From: a virus
Length of the DNA: 31,183 bases
Virus record (IMG/VR): IMGVR_UViG_3300020156_000440
Coordinates: 1 to 31,183 of that record
Direction: 5' to 3' (one strand)
Position 1 is the stretch's first letter. Every line of letters begins with the position of its first letter. The notes beneath the pieces were generated by a model, which saw nothing but the letters and a program-made list of their open reading frames with translations, searched no databases and was not told where the DNA came from. Below are positions 17,905 through 25,595 of the stretch, one piece after another. Position numbers and translations under genes: made by a program.

Positions 17905-20075
17905 CGCGCCTTCTGACGGATGAGGAACTGTTCGGCGGCGCTCCGGCGCCGGTGGCAGCACAACCGCCGCCGCAGCCGGCCCCGCAGGCGCCCGCCACGC
18001 CGGAGCCGAAGCGGCTCTATAGCGATCAGGAACTGTGGGCGGCGCCCTCGGGGGCGCCGGTGCCGGCCGGACCGGCGATCGTCGATGACCTGAACCGCGG
18101 CGCCGGCTTCCTCACCACCATGCGCGCGTCGCTGGCGCCCGACCGGCAGGACCAGATCCGCCGCTTCGCCGCGGCGCGCGGTATCCCGGTCGACCGCTAC
18201 GGCGTCGTCAACGACGACGTCGTGTTCTACGACACGGCGACGGGGCAGCTGGTCAAGGAGGTGCCGACCATCGCGGCCGGAGACGGCGCCGTCGACACGT
18301 TCTTCCGCGTCGGCCAGCAGGCCGCGTCGGTGGCCGGCTCGCTCCTGCCGGGCGCCGCCGCCGGGGTCGCTGGCGCGGCGGCCGGGCCGACCGGCTGGAG
18401 TATCCCGGCGGCCGCCGGTGCCGCCGCGGCGACGGACGTGCTCCGCCAGCTCGCCGACCGCGCGCTCGCCGGCGAGGAGCTGAGCCGGGTCGACCTGGTG
18501 AACGCCGCCGGGCATGGCGCGGCCGGTGCGGTGGGGCAGGGACTGGCGTTGGGCGCCGGCAAGCTGTTCACCCGCAACCGGCTGGGCGTTGCCCCCCCGG
18601 ACAGGGCGGCGGCGACCGACCCGGCCAATCTGGCGGCGTGGGAGGACCTGCGGCAGGCGGCCCGCGCGGAAGGTGTCCCGCTGACCGCGGGCGAGCTGAC
18701 CGGCCTGCCCAGCCTGCTGAACAAGGAGCGCGCGCTGCGGCGCTTCCCCGAATCCGCCGACCGCTTCGCCGACGTGATCGGCGCGCGCAACAGCGGCGCG
18801 GTGCCGGCCGCCTTCCGCCGGCAGCTGGGCGACGTGCCGCCCTCGGAGATCGCCACGCGGCGCCTGAAGGAGGCCGGTGAGGAGGTGATCCGCGGGGCCT
18901 ACCTGACGCGCACCAACGCCGCCAGCCCGCATTACGAGGCGGCGTTCAATTCCGGGGTGGAACCCGACGTCTCCGGCGTCGTCAGCTCGTTGAGCGACCG
19001 CCTGGGACAGGTGGCGCAGAACTCCCCGGCGGCGCGGGCGATGGAGAAGGTCCGCAAGATGCTGGTGCTGGACGTGCAGACCGTCACGGACCCGCAGACC
19101 GGCAAGCAGATCGCCAAGCCCCTGTTGGAAACCGACTACCGCCGCCTGCACTCCGCGAAGGAGGCGATCGACGACATGATCGCCGACATCGAGGCGCTGG
19201 GATCGTCGGCGGAGCGCCGCGCGCTGCGGGGGCTGACCGAGACGCAGCAGGAACTGACCGGCGTGCTGCGCGCCGCGCACCCGGAATACGAGGCGGGGCG
19301 GCAGGTCTTCATCGACTACTCGCCGGTGATCGACAAGCTGAAGGAGGGCGGCGTCGGGGTGATCGCCAACCTCAACGGCCAGGACCGCGCGCAACTCCTC
19401 GATGCCGTGTTCAGCGCCAGCCGCATCGCCCCCGGCGACGTCGAGAAGGCCCGCAAGGCGTTCGTCTTCGCCGGCAAGGAGGCGGAGTGGACGAACGGGC
19501 TGAACGCCTGGCTCTCCGACAAGCTGGCCGGCGCCACGGCCATCAACGCCAACGGGCAGGCCGGCAACGTGCCCGGCAAGCTGTACAAGACGCTGTGGGG
19601 CGACGACCGGCAACGCGAGATCCTGAAGGCGGCGCTCGGCGATCCGCAGCGGCTGAACGGCATGGAACGGCTGATGCAGGTGCTTCAGGCGGCTGGCCGC
19701 TCGCTGCCGGAGGGGTCGCAGACCGCCACCGACATGGCGGGGATGCAGGCCCTGACGGAAGGAACGGAGCGCGGCGCGCGGATCATCGGCAAGCTGACGA
19801 GCCCGAACACGCTGCTGGAGGGCGGCAACGCGCTGGCCAAGGCCTGGGTGGAGCTCCGGGCTCCGGCCGCGCGCCGGAAGCTGGCGGAGGCCCTGCTGTC
19901 GCCCGAGGCGCTGCCGGAACTGCGCAAGCTGCAGCTCCTGTCCCCGACCAGCGAGAAGGCGTTGACCATCACCACGCACCTGCTGACCGGCGCCGGCGTG
20001 GTTGGCGCCGTCAACGCGGCGGGAGGAGGACGGGACCGCTTGCCGGACGCCGCGGTCGCCGCCAGCGGTCCCTGA
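17901..20075 (+). CDS. Large candidate DNA-ejection / internal virion protein
   Basis: A 724-residue protein. It starts with LLTDEELFGG and repeats a similar motif as LYSDQELWAA (about residue 40), separated by a Pro-rich linker; these paired short motifs could be docking sites. Ala/Gly-rich, membrane-like stretches lie at about 145-185 and 200-225. The remainder is helical. Position directly after the transglycosylase protein and before the lysis genes matches the last ejection protein of P22/T7-like phages. Its 3' end overlaps a small gene on the other strand. Confidence 0.65.
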   Translation: MTRLLTDEELFGGAPAPVAAQPPPQPAPQAPATPEPKRLYSDQELWAAPSGAPVPAGPAIVDDLNRGAGFLTTMRASLAPDRQDQIRRFAAARGIPVDRYGVVNDDVVFYDTATGQLVKEVPTIAAGDGAVDTFFRVGQQAASVAGSLLPGAAAGVAGAAAGPTGWSIPAAAGAAAATDVLRQLADRALAGEELSRVDLVNAAGHGAAGAVGQGLALGAGKLFTRNRLGVAPPDRAAATDPANLAAWEDLRQAARAEGVPLTAGELTGLPSLLNKERALRRFPESADRFADVIGARNSGAVPAAFRRQLGDVPPSEIATRRLKEAGEEVIRGAYLTRTNAASPHYEAAFNSGVEPDVSGVVSSLSDRLGQVAQNSPAARAMEKVRKMLVLDVQTVTDPQTGKQIAKPLLETDYRRLHSAKEAIDDMIADIEALGSSAERRALRGLTETQQELTGVLRAAHPEYEAGRQVFIDYSPVIDKLKEGGVGVIANLNGQDRAQLLDAVFSASRIAPGDVEKARKAFVFAGKEAEWTNGLNAWLSDKLAGATAINANGQAGNVPGKLYKTLWGDDRQREILKAALGDPQRLNGMERLMQVLQAAGRSLPEGSQTATDMAGMQALTEGTERGARIIGKLTSPNTLLEGGNALAKAWVELRAPAARRKLAEALLSPEALPELRKLQLLSPTSEKALTITTHLLTGAGVVGAVNAAGGGRDRLPDAAVAASGP

Positions 20076-20262
20076 GCCAGATGCCGAGATCCCACGGCAT
20101 GCCGATCATCAGCCCGAGCGCCACGCCCCCCACGATGTAGGCCCAGGCGTTCACCCAGTTCGGCCCGCCGAACCACATCCAGGACGCCCAGGCGGCCAGC
20201 ATCCGGGCGAGGCCGATGCCGGCCATCACCACCGTCATGTGGATTGTCCGAGCCCACGTCAT
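20011..20262 (-). CDS. Small predicted inner-membrane protein on the reverse strand
   Basis: An 83-residue reading frame from ATG 20262 with two hydrophobic segments (HMTVVMAGIGLARMLAAWA at 8-26 and AWAYIVGGVALGLMIGMP at about 38-55) and a basic tail (WLRDRWRRPRRP). A plausible ribosome site (GGTGGGG) lies upstream. It fills a 277-base gap between the ejection and holin genes but points against them and overlaps the ejection gene end by 65 bases. It may be a lysis accessory or superinfection protein. The frame extends further upstream only as antisense of the holin gene, which I reject. Confidence 0.5.
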   Translation of the reverse strand: MTWARTIHMTVVMAGIGLARMLAAWASWMWFGGPNWVNAWAYIVGGVALGLMIGMPWDLGIWLRDRWRRPRRPASGPVLLPPR

Positions 20263-20278
20263 CAGCGCCCCACCACCG

Positions 20279-20314
20279 CGTGAACAACGGCTCAACGATA
20301 CACGCCCGTTCACG
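20279..20314 (+). promoter_or_regulatory. Inverted repeat ahead of the holin gene
   Basis: CGTGAAC (20279-20285) and GTTCACG (20308-20314) with a 22-base spacer lie between the divergent small membrane gene and the holin gene. Possible operator or leader hairpin; weak evidence. Confidence 0.3.
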
Positions 20315-20352
20315 GTCTGTCCAACCGCGCGCCTCGCCAGGAGACCCCGCTC

Positions 20353-20694
20353 ATGCCTCTCGACCACATTCCGCCGCCGTGGCGGGAAACCCTCATCGGC
20401 GCCCTCGTCGCCGCCGGCTGGGGGCTTGTCGGCCGCGCCATGCACCACAGCCGGCAGGTGCAGGCCGGCCGGCGCCGCTTCTGGTCGGTGCAACTCGTCT
20501 GGGAGCTGCCGGTGGCCGTCGGCACCGGTGTGGCCGGGCAGGGTCTCGCCGAATACCTCCAGGTCGGCGGCTGGCAGGCGACGGCGGTGATCGTCACCGT
20601 CGCCTACCTCGGGCCGGGCTTCGTCGAGGCGGTGGTGTGGAAGGCCATTGATCAATTTCTACCGACCAAGGGCAAAGGAAAGGCCGATGCCTGA
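20353..20694 (+). CDS. Phage holin (LydA / holin superfamily III-like)
   Basis: A 113-residue membrane protein with hydrophobic segments at about 13-29, 46-62 and 73-97 and a lysine-rich end (PTKGKGKADA). The last segment, WQATAVIVTVAYLGPGFVEA, resembles LydA-type holins. It is 79 bases before the lysozyme gene, as expected for a lysis cassette. It would form membrane lesions that release or activate the lysozyme at the end of the cycle. Confidence 0.72.
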   Translation: MPLDHIPPPWRETLIGALVAAGWGLVGRAMHHSRQVQAGRRRFWSVQLVWELPVAVGTGVAGQGLAEYLQVGGWQATAVIVTVAYLGPGFVEAVVWKAIDQFLPTKGKGKADA

Positions 20695-20727
20695 AGCCGG
20701 CACGTCACCCCAGCGTCGCACCATCCG

Positions 20728-20751
20728 CCCGCCATTTCCGGCGGGTTTTTT
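20728..20751 (+). terminator. Intrinsic terminator between holin and lysozyme
   Basis: CCCGCC (20728-20733), loop ATTTCC, GGCGGG (20740-20745), then six T (20746-20751). A short but complete Rho-independent terminator. It lies only 22 bases before the lysozyme start, so readthrough or antitermination would be needed for lysozyme to be made from the late transcript. Confidence 0.75.
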
Positions 20752-20773
20752 ACTGCCCGAAAGGAGGCACATC

Positions 20774-21565
20774 ATGCCCACCGCACGCGTCGAGGTCCCG
20801 AAGCCGCATGGCATGCATCCATCTGCCGTTGCCTTGGTGAAGCACTTCGAGGGCCTGTACCTCACCGCTTACCGCTGCCCGGCCGGGGTACCGACGATCG
20901 GCTACGGCCACACGGCCGGCGTCGAGATGGGCGACAGCGTCTCTCAGGCGGACGCCGAGATCATGCTGTCGCGCGACCTGACCGAAGCTGCCGCGCAGGT
21001 GGACAAGCTGGTGAAGGTGCCGCTCACCCCGGAGCAGCGCGGCGCGCTCGCGTCCTTCGTGTTCAACCTGGGCGCGGGCAGCCTGAAGGGTTCCACGCTG
21101 CTGAAGAAGCTGAACAGGCGCGACTATGAAGGCGCGGCCCGCGAGTTCGGGAAGTGGATCTATGCGACCGTCGATGGCGTCAAGAAGGCGCTGCCCGGTC
21201 TGGTCGCGCGCCGCGATGCGGAAGCGGCAATGTTTCGCGGGGAGGACTGGCGGACGGCGCTGAAAGAACAGCCCATGCCGCAGCGCGTCCAGGCGTCTGC
21301 CGTGGCCAAGCCGCTGGTATCCTCGGGCACGCTCAAGACGGCGATGACGGGCCTTGCCGGAGCCGGCGGCGTGGTGGGCCTGGGGTCCGACGTGGTGGGC
21401 CTGGGCGAGGTGGTGCAGCAGGTGCAGGAGGTGAAGGAACTGCGCGACGTGCTGTCTGGGCTGCTGCCCGGTAACGTGACCATGGCGGTGGTGGTATTCC
21501 TGCTGGTGGCTGCCATGGGCGGCATGGCGTGGCACCGCATCCGCATGGCGCGGGAGGGGGTGTGA
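20774..21565 (+). CDS. T4-type lysozyme (GH24 endolysin) with C-terminal membrane anchor
   Basis: A 263-residue muramidase. The catalytic region, HFEGLYLTAYRC then PAGVPTIGYGHT, gives Glu26, eight residues, Cys35, five residues, Thr41, exactly the Glu-8-Asp/Cys-5-Thr triad spacing of phage lysozymes with Cys in the middle position. QRGALASFVFNLG and the RRDAEAAMF end of the domain are also present (to about 155). A linker then leads to one transmembrane segment (NVTMAVVVFLLVAAMGGMAW, about 234-253) with a basic tail. The start has a perfect AAGGAGG 6 bases ahead. There is no N-terminal signal; the anchor is at the C-terminus, which is unusual. Confidence 0.92.
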   Translation: MPTARVEVPKPHGMHPSAVALVKHFEGLYLTAYRCPAGVPTIGYGHTAGVEMGDSVSQADAEIMLSRDLTEAAAQVDKLVKVPLTPEQRGALASFVFNLGAGSLKGSTLLKKLNRRDYEGAAREFGKWIYATVDGVKKALPGLVARRDAEAAMFRGEDWRTALKEQPMPQRVQASAVAKPLVSSGTLKTAMTGLAGAGGVVGLGSDVVGLGEVVQQVQEVKELRDVLSGLLPGNVTMAVVVFLLVAAMGGMAWHRIRMAREGV

Positions 21566-22365
21566 TGACCGGCCGCGCCCTGGTCGAAACCCTGCCGATC
21601 ACCGGCCCGCACGTGGAGATGCTGCGGGCCGCCCGCGATGCCCTGTGCGCGGCGGCGCTGGAACAGGGCGTCACGGTGGCGCTGTCCACCGACTGGAACG
21701 ACCTTCTGGACCTGAACCGCCGTCACGTCGACACGTGGTTGCCGCTGATGCATCAACCGGCCGGAGATGATGCCTTCTGGCTGGCGGCGGTCGATGCTGA
21801 CGGCGAGGTGGTAGCGACGCAGGGCGGCGTGCTGATGGACTGCTCGGAACGCAGCTTCGGCGACCGGCTGTCCGACCTGTCGTTCTTCTACGACCGGCCG
21901 GAGGATGCTGCGCCTGGGGAACGCTGCTTCTGTGCCAGCGACGCGGCGCACGAGACGCGCGGCCGGGTCTGCTACCTCACGGCCGGCTGGACCCATCCCA
22001 GCATGCGCGGGCGCGGGCTGTTCCACCGTGTCGGCAGGCTGGTCCGCCTGATTGCGTGGGATCGCTGGAACCCGCATTCATGGGCCGGGATGGTGGCGCC
22101 CGACATCGCGCCGCTGTGGTCGGAAGAGAAGGCCGGCCGGCGCTTCTTCGAACACCGGCCCACGATCTGGTATCTGAACCCGGCATCGGGCTTCGACTAT
22201 CCGCCCTATCGCTTCATCCGCTTCACCCGGCCGGGCGTTTACCTGGACATGGAAGCGATTGCGCGTCGGCGCTCGGCCGGGGGCGGAACCGCTCACGCAT
22301 GCACGCAACTGAGCACGGCGCGGGTCCCGTCGGCCGATCTCCAGCCCAAGAGGCTGTGCGTGTAG
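21565..22365 (+). CDS. GNAT-like acetyltransferase-family protein
   Basis: A 266-residue protein. FWLAAVDADGEVVATQGG (71-88) is the beta-strand pair of a GNAT fold, and YLTAGWTHPSMRGRGLFHRV (137-156) contains the acetyl-CoA loop-like RGRGL with the preceding substrate strand. The remainder (WAGMVAPDIAPLW, then RPTIWYLNPAS) fits the C-terminal half. Substrate unknown; it may modify a host or surface target. Coupled to the lysozyme gene by TGATG; its last 73 bases overlap a gene on the other strand. Confidence 0.65.
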   Translation: MTGRALVETLPITGPHVEMLRAARDALCAAALEQGVTVALSTDWNDLLDLNRRHVDTWLPLMHQPAGDDAFWLAAVDADGEVVATQGGVLMDCSERSFGDRLSDLSFFYDRPEDAAPGERCFCASDAAHETRGRVCYLTAGWTHPSMRGRGLFHRVGRLVRLIAWDRWNPHSWAGMVAPDIAPLWSEEKAGRRFFEHRPTIWYLNPASGFDYPPYRFIRFTRPGVYLDMEAIARRRSAGGGTAHACTQLSTARVPSADLQPKRLCV

Positions 22366-22790
22366 TCGAGCGGCTGCGGAAGGCCGGCAACCTGGATGCG
22401 GTTCACCACCGGCGCCCGGAAGTCGATCGCCTCGGCGTAGCTGTCCGCCAGCACCTTCCCGAAATCGGTGCGCTCGTCCGCCTCGGCCGCGCGACCAAGG
22501 TTCGTGCGTGCCCACGCGGCGCCCATGTGCTTGATGGTGGTCTGGCCGATGAACTTCCACACCATCGGGCCGCCCGGTTCGGCGGCAAGGAGTACGCACC
22601 GGCTCAACAGGCCGGTGCGCTTCAGGTAGTCCAGGACGGGCCGGCAGAGGGTGGCGTGCCGGCCGCATTCGGCCACCACCTCGCGCTGCCAGTCCTGCAT
22701 GACGCGGGCCGGCTGGCGTGCGATCTCCGCGTGCACATGGGCGGGGCGCACGGTGGCGCCCCGGTCGGGGAGGTGGAGAACGGTGCTCAT
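22293..22790 (-). CDS. Unknown protein with weak PAS_5-like features
   Basis: A 165-residue protein. ATG 22790 overlaps the preceding stop as ATGA, so it is preferred over a start 21 bases upstream. The middle (GGPMVWKFIGQTTIKHMG) and end (RIQVAGLPQPLDYTHSLLGW) faintly resemble the PAS_5 proteins of alphaproteobacteria (core strand then a paired strand near the end), which are of unknown function. The call is weak. It is the last gene of the leftward accessory unit and its tail overlaps the GNAT-like gene convergently. Confidence 0.5.
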   Translation of the reverse strand: MSTVLHLPDRGATVRPAHVHAEIARQPARVMQDWQREVVAECGRHATLCRPVLDYLKRTGLLSRCVLLAAEPGGPMVWKFIGQTTIKHMGAAWARTNLGRAAEADERTDFGKVLADSYAEAIDFRAPVVNRIQVAGLPQPLDYTHSLLGWRSADGTRAVLSCVHA

Positions 22791-24439
22791 GCCGCCTTCT
22801 CCTTCTTGCACGCCTCCAGGGCCGCCGCGTAGGCATAACGGAACTGTGCGGGCGTGATGCCGGCGAGCTTGACGGCGGCGTCCTCCATGACCTGCGTGGG
22901 GACGAACGGCACGGACAGCATGCCGGACTGTTCCGCCTCGAACGCCGCGATGGTGTCGGCGAACGAGTCGACGACAGGGGCGGCGACGGGCAGTGCGCCG
23001 CGATCCGCGATCCTCCGCAGGTCGTCGGTGATGGCCGTGATGTCGCTTTCCGCGATCTCGAACACCCCTGCGCCGGTGTAGGGGCAGGCCAAGCGCTCCA
23101 GCTTGACCAGCACGTCACCGAGGGTCTGCGCGGGCGTTGTCATGATCGCCTCGTTGAGGCGTCGGCGTTCATCGGCCGTCGCCGCACGTTGCTCCTTCTC
23201 CGGGCCGGCGTCGTCCGGGTCCTGGCTGGCGCTGCGCTCCACCCATTCCAATTGGTCGCGCACCCGGTCGGCGGCCTGCCGGAAGGTCATGCCCAGCACG
23301 GGAATGGTGCTGGTCTGTTCGGCCGACAGGCCGGCGGCGCCGTAGGCGGCCAGCCGTTCAATGGCATCGGTGCCCGTGGTCAGCGCGCTTGCGATGTCGT
23401 CGGGGAGATCGTCCATCAAGTGCGGATCCTGGGAGCGCTCCCATGCGATGAACTGGAACTTGAGGGCGACACCAGCGACGGTGTGGGCCGGCGCCGTGAC
23501 GAACGCCATTTCGGCTTTCCGGAAGATGTCGCAGAGCCGGTCGGCTTCCTCGTTCTCTCCCTTGTAGGCGTTCAGTTCGTCGCGGGCCTTCTCGTAGGCG
23601 CGCCAGAGGGCGAACAGTTCGGCGTCGTCGTTGAGGGTGCGGCCGACGTGATCGAGCATGCGGTTAAGCTGCGCATCGGTCATCCGCGACAGCATCGACT
23701 GGAACGCCTCGTCTTTCGCTCTGCGGCCCAGCGCCTCCGCCTCCGTGATGATCTCCCACACGCGGCGCGTCTGCTCGTCGTCGGCTTCGTCCGGCGGATC
23801 AAGCTGGTCGTGCCTTTCCGTGTACCACGGCCACACGGTGGCGTGCAGTTTCGCCGCGATGCCGAACACGGTTTGCGCCGGGGTGGCGAACAGCTTCTCG
23901 AACAGCGCCGCGCGGCGGTCGTTGATGTCGTCCTCGATCTCTGCGGAGGCGGGGTAGGGCGCGCCGTGGGAGTTCCCTTCCCTGGCGACGGCGCGCAGGT
24001 CGTGCACGATGCGCCAGAGTTCGGCGTCATCCGCAGAGGCGGTGCCGTGGTGTGCACCCATCCTGCGCGCTTCCTCCATGATGTCCCAAAGGTCGCGGAG
24101 GCAACCGTCCGCAAGCCGGTCGGGCGCGCCGGTGTCCGTGATCAACTCGGGGCGGCCGATCATCCAGACGAAAGCCATGTAGGGGATGGCGAGCTTGGCG
24201 GCGATGTCGCGGGGGGAGAGCGCGGGCGTGTTGAGCATGCGCTCGTGGATCTCCCCCGAGTCGTCCAACAGCCGGTCGACGTCCGCCACCGCTTGGGACG
24301 AATTGCCGTCCGGCGCATGGCTGCGCCTGAACGCGGCAAGGTCAAGACGCATGTACTCCGCGCTAAGCCGCTCAAGTCCGGTTTGCCCGTCGGCCGGCTG
24401 CGCGCTATCTTTGCCTTCGATCTGCATGGGGTTGCTCAC
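22787..24439 (-). CDS. Internal-repeat helical protein of unknown function
   Basis: A 550-residue, acidic, helical protein with at least four degenerate copies of a TPAqT-x-x-x-aaKL helix motif: TPALSPRDIAAKL (71-83), TPAQTVFGIAAKL (186-198), APAHTVAGVALKF (316-328) and TPAQTLGDVLVKL (435-447), each preceded by an Arg/Glu-rich helix. A shortened fifth copy may lie near 528. Proteins with such repeats are widespread accessory genes in alphaproteobacteria; I know of no assigned function. The start is uncertain: GTG 24439 (longest) or ATG 24427; a CAGGAAG site sits just before and over the GTG and about 11 bases before the ATG. Confidence 0.7.
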   Translation of the reverse strand: MSNPMQIEGKDSAQPADGQTGLERLSAEYMRLDLAAFRRSHAPDGNSSQAVADVDRLLDDSGEIHERMLNTPALSPRDIAAKLAIPYMAFVWMIGRPELITDTGAPDRLADGCLRDLWDIMEEARRMGAHHGTASADDAELWRIVHDLRAVAREGNSHGAPYPASAEIEDDINDRRAALFEKLFATPAQTVFGIAAKLHATVWPWYTERHDQLDPPDEADDEQTRRVWEIITEAEALGRRAKDEAFQSMLSRMTDAQLNRMLDHVGRTLNDDAELFALWRAYEKARDELNAYKGENEEADRLCDIFRKAEMAFVTAPAHTVAGVALKFQFIAWERSQDPHLMDDLPDDIASALTTGTDAIERLAAYGAAGLSAEQTSTIPVLGMTFRQAADRVRDQLEWVERSASQDPDDAGPEKEQRAATADERRRLNEAIMTTPAQTLGDVLVKLERLACPYTGAGVFEIAESDITAITDDLRRIADRGALPVAAPVVDSFADTIAAFEAEQSGMLSVPFVPTQVMEDAAVKLAGITPAQFRYAYAAALEACKKEKAA

Positions 24440-24492
24440 TTCCTGTGGGTCGATGGCGGGCAGTGGTTCGAGCCTCCCACCCGCCAGTTATG

Positions 24493-24521
24493 GCGCCCGG
24501 TCGTTCGCTGCGGCCGGGCGC
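24493..24521 (-). terminator. Hairpin between the ParB-like and repeat-protein genes
   Basis: GCGCCCGG (24493-24500) and CCGGGCGC (24514-24521) form a perfect 8-bp stem with a 13-base loop in the 90-base gap after the ParB-like gene. There is no T-tract on the minus strand, so it may attenuate rather than fully stop transcription into the next gene. Confidence 0.45.
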
Positions 24522-24529
24522 TGTCTCGT

Positions 24530-25423
24530 TCAGGCGGCCCGCGCAACGACCCGCAGGCGGCGCGATTGGGTAAGCCCGGCGTCGTAGGCGGCGGCGATGG
24601 CGCGGACCAAGCCGGCCTCCGTGGTGCCACCCTCCAGGCGCTTCACCTGCCGCGCGGCGTCAATGAGGTCTTCGCAGTCCTTGGCGCGCAGGGTGGTGAC
24701 CAGTCGGTCACGTTCCACGCGGTCGGCGTACTCCACCATCAGGGTCGTGACGGCGGAGATGACCTGTCCGCGAAGCTGGTTCGGGGTGTCGTGGTACGCC
24801 TCGGCCAGCACCGACAGGGCCGCCGCAACGGTGCCTTCCCCGTGCTTCACCAGCATCTTGCGAATGGTGCTCACGGCCATCGTCTGGCGGGGCGGAAGCT
24901 CTCGGCTGCCGTTGTTCAGGCTGAACACGATGGTGATGCCGGCCTGCTCGCACACGCGCTGTACGGCCACGGCGTAGGGATCGCCGGCGGCCACCTGCCC
25001 CTTGAACAGTTGCAGCGTGGTCAGTCCCGTGCGGTCGCCGTTAATGCCAACGAACGCCTGCGCCTGCTGGCGCACCTCGGGGGCGTCCACCACCCAAACC
25101 GGAACCTCCTTGATGTCGGGGTGGAGGATCGCGGCGGCGGCGCGGTGCTGGCCGTCGATGACGACGAACCGGCCGCTGGCGTAACCGTCGCTCAGCTCCG
25201 TGACGACCAAGGGCGTGAACTTGGACCAACTGAAGTGCTCAACGATCTTACGCACCGTCGCGCGAGACTTCGCGCTGGTCATGGCGCGCTGGTACACGCC
25301 GTCGACAAACAGCCAGTCCACCGGCATCCAGAGGAATTCCGGGCGCTCGCCCAAATCGGCGGCGGGCTTCAGTCCCTTCAGCGACAGTTCGGCGATTTTC
25401 GTGGGCGTATTGGCGTTCGACAT
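24530..25423 (-). CDS. ParB/Srx-fold nuclease-domain protein (DUF6551-like)
   Basis: A 297-residue protein. The N-terminal ParB-like domain has strands FLWMPVDWLFVDGVYQR (30-46) and FTPLVVTELSDG, and the signature VVIDGQHRAAAA (87-98), the GxxR-type nucleotide-binding box. The remaining two thirds are helical (DRTGLTTLQLFKGQVAAG, then VSTIRKMLVKHGEG). No helix-turn-helix of a true partition ParB is evident and no ParA is present, so it is likely a phage DNA-modulating protein rather than a partition protein. Good ribosome site AGGAG; first gene of the leftward unit. Confidence 0.75.
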   Translation of the reverse strand: MSNANTPTKIAELSLKGLKPAADLGERPEFLWMPVDWLFVDGVYQRAMTSAKSRATVRKIVEHFSWSKFTPLVVTELSDGYASGRFVVIDGQHRAAAAILHPDIKEVPVWVVDAPEVRQQAQAFVGINGDRTGLTTLQLFKGQVAAGDPYAVAVQRVCEQAGITIVFSLNNGSRELPPRQTMAVSTIRKMLVKHGEGTVAAALSVLAEAYHDTPNQLRGQVISAVTTLMVEYADRVERDRLVTTLRAKDCEDLIDAARQVKRLEGGTTEAGLVRAIAAAYDAGLTQSRRLRVVARAA

Positions 25424-25528
25424 CCTGGCCTCTCCTTGCGCTCCTCAAGTCACCGGCCAAAGGAAAGCTTCCGCTTCCTGCCGGTGCCAGCATTGGCCGT
25501 GCCGATGGCGGCGAGGTGGCGCTTTCCC

Positions 25529-25593
25529 TTGCGTTGCGTTCTACCCATAACGTATAGTTCTCACACATTCGCGTCAACCCGTTTTAGGTAGAA
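25529..25593. promoter_or_regulatory. Divergent promoter/operator region (ParB-like gene versus XRE repressor)
   Basis: Rightward: TTGCGT (25529-25534), 18 bases, TATAGT (25553-25558). Leftward: TTGACG (complement of 25572-25577) followed after 15 bases by TATACG, using the same AACGTATAGTT block. The two -10 boxes overlap, so the promoters exclude each other. TTCTACC (25539-25545) and GGTAGAA (25587-25593) form an inverted repeat flanking both, a possible repressor site. The rest of the 25424-25595 gap has no gene I can support. Confidence 0.45.
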
Positions 25594-25595
25594 AT

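Noticed and set aside
24530-25423. Plasmid-type partition system (ParB of a plasmid prophage)
   Set aside because: No ParA, no central helix-turn-helix and no parS-like site was seen; a complete integrase is present instead.
22718-25591. 957-aa plus-strand frame opposite the accessory genes
   Set aside because: Shadow of the three minus-strand genes; the ParB-like motif and coupled starts are on the minus strand.
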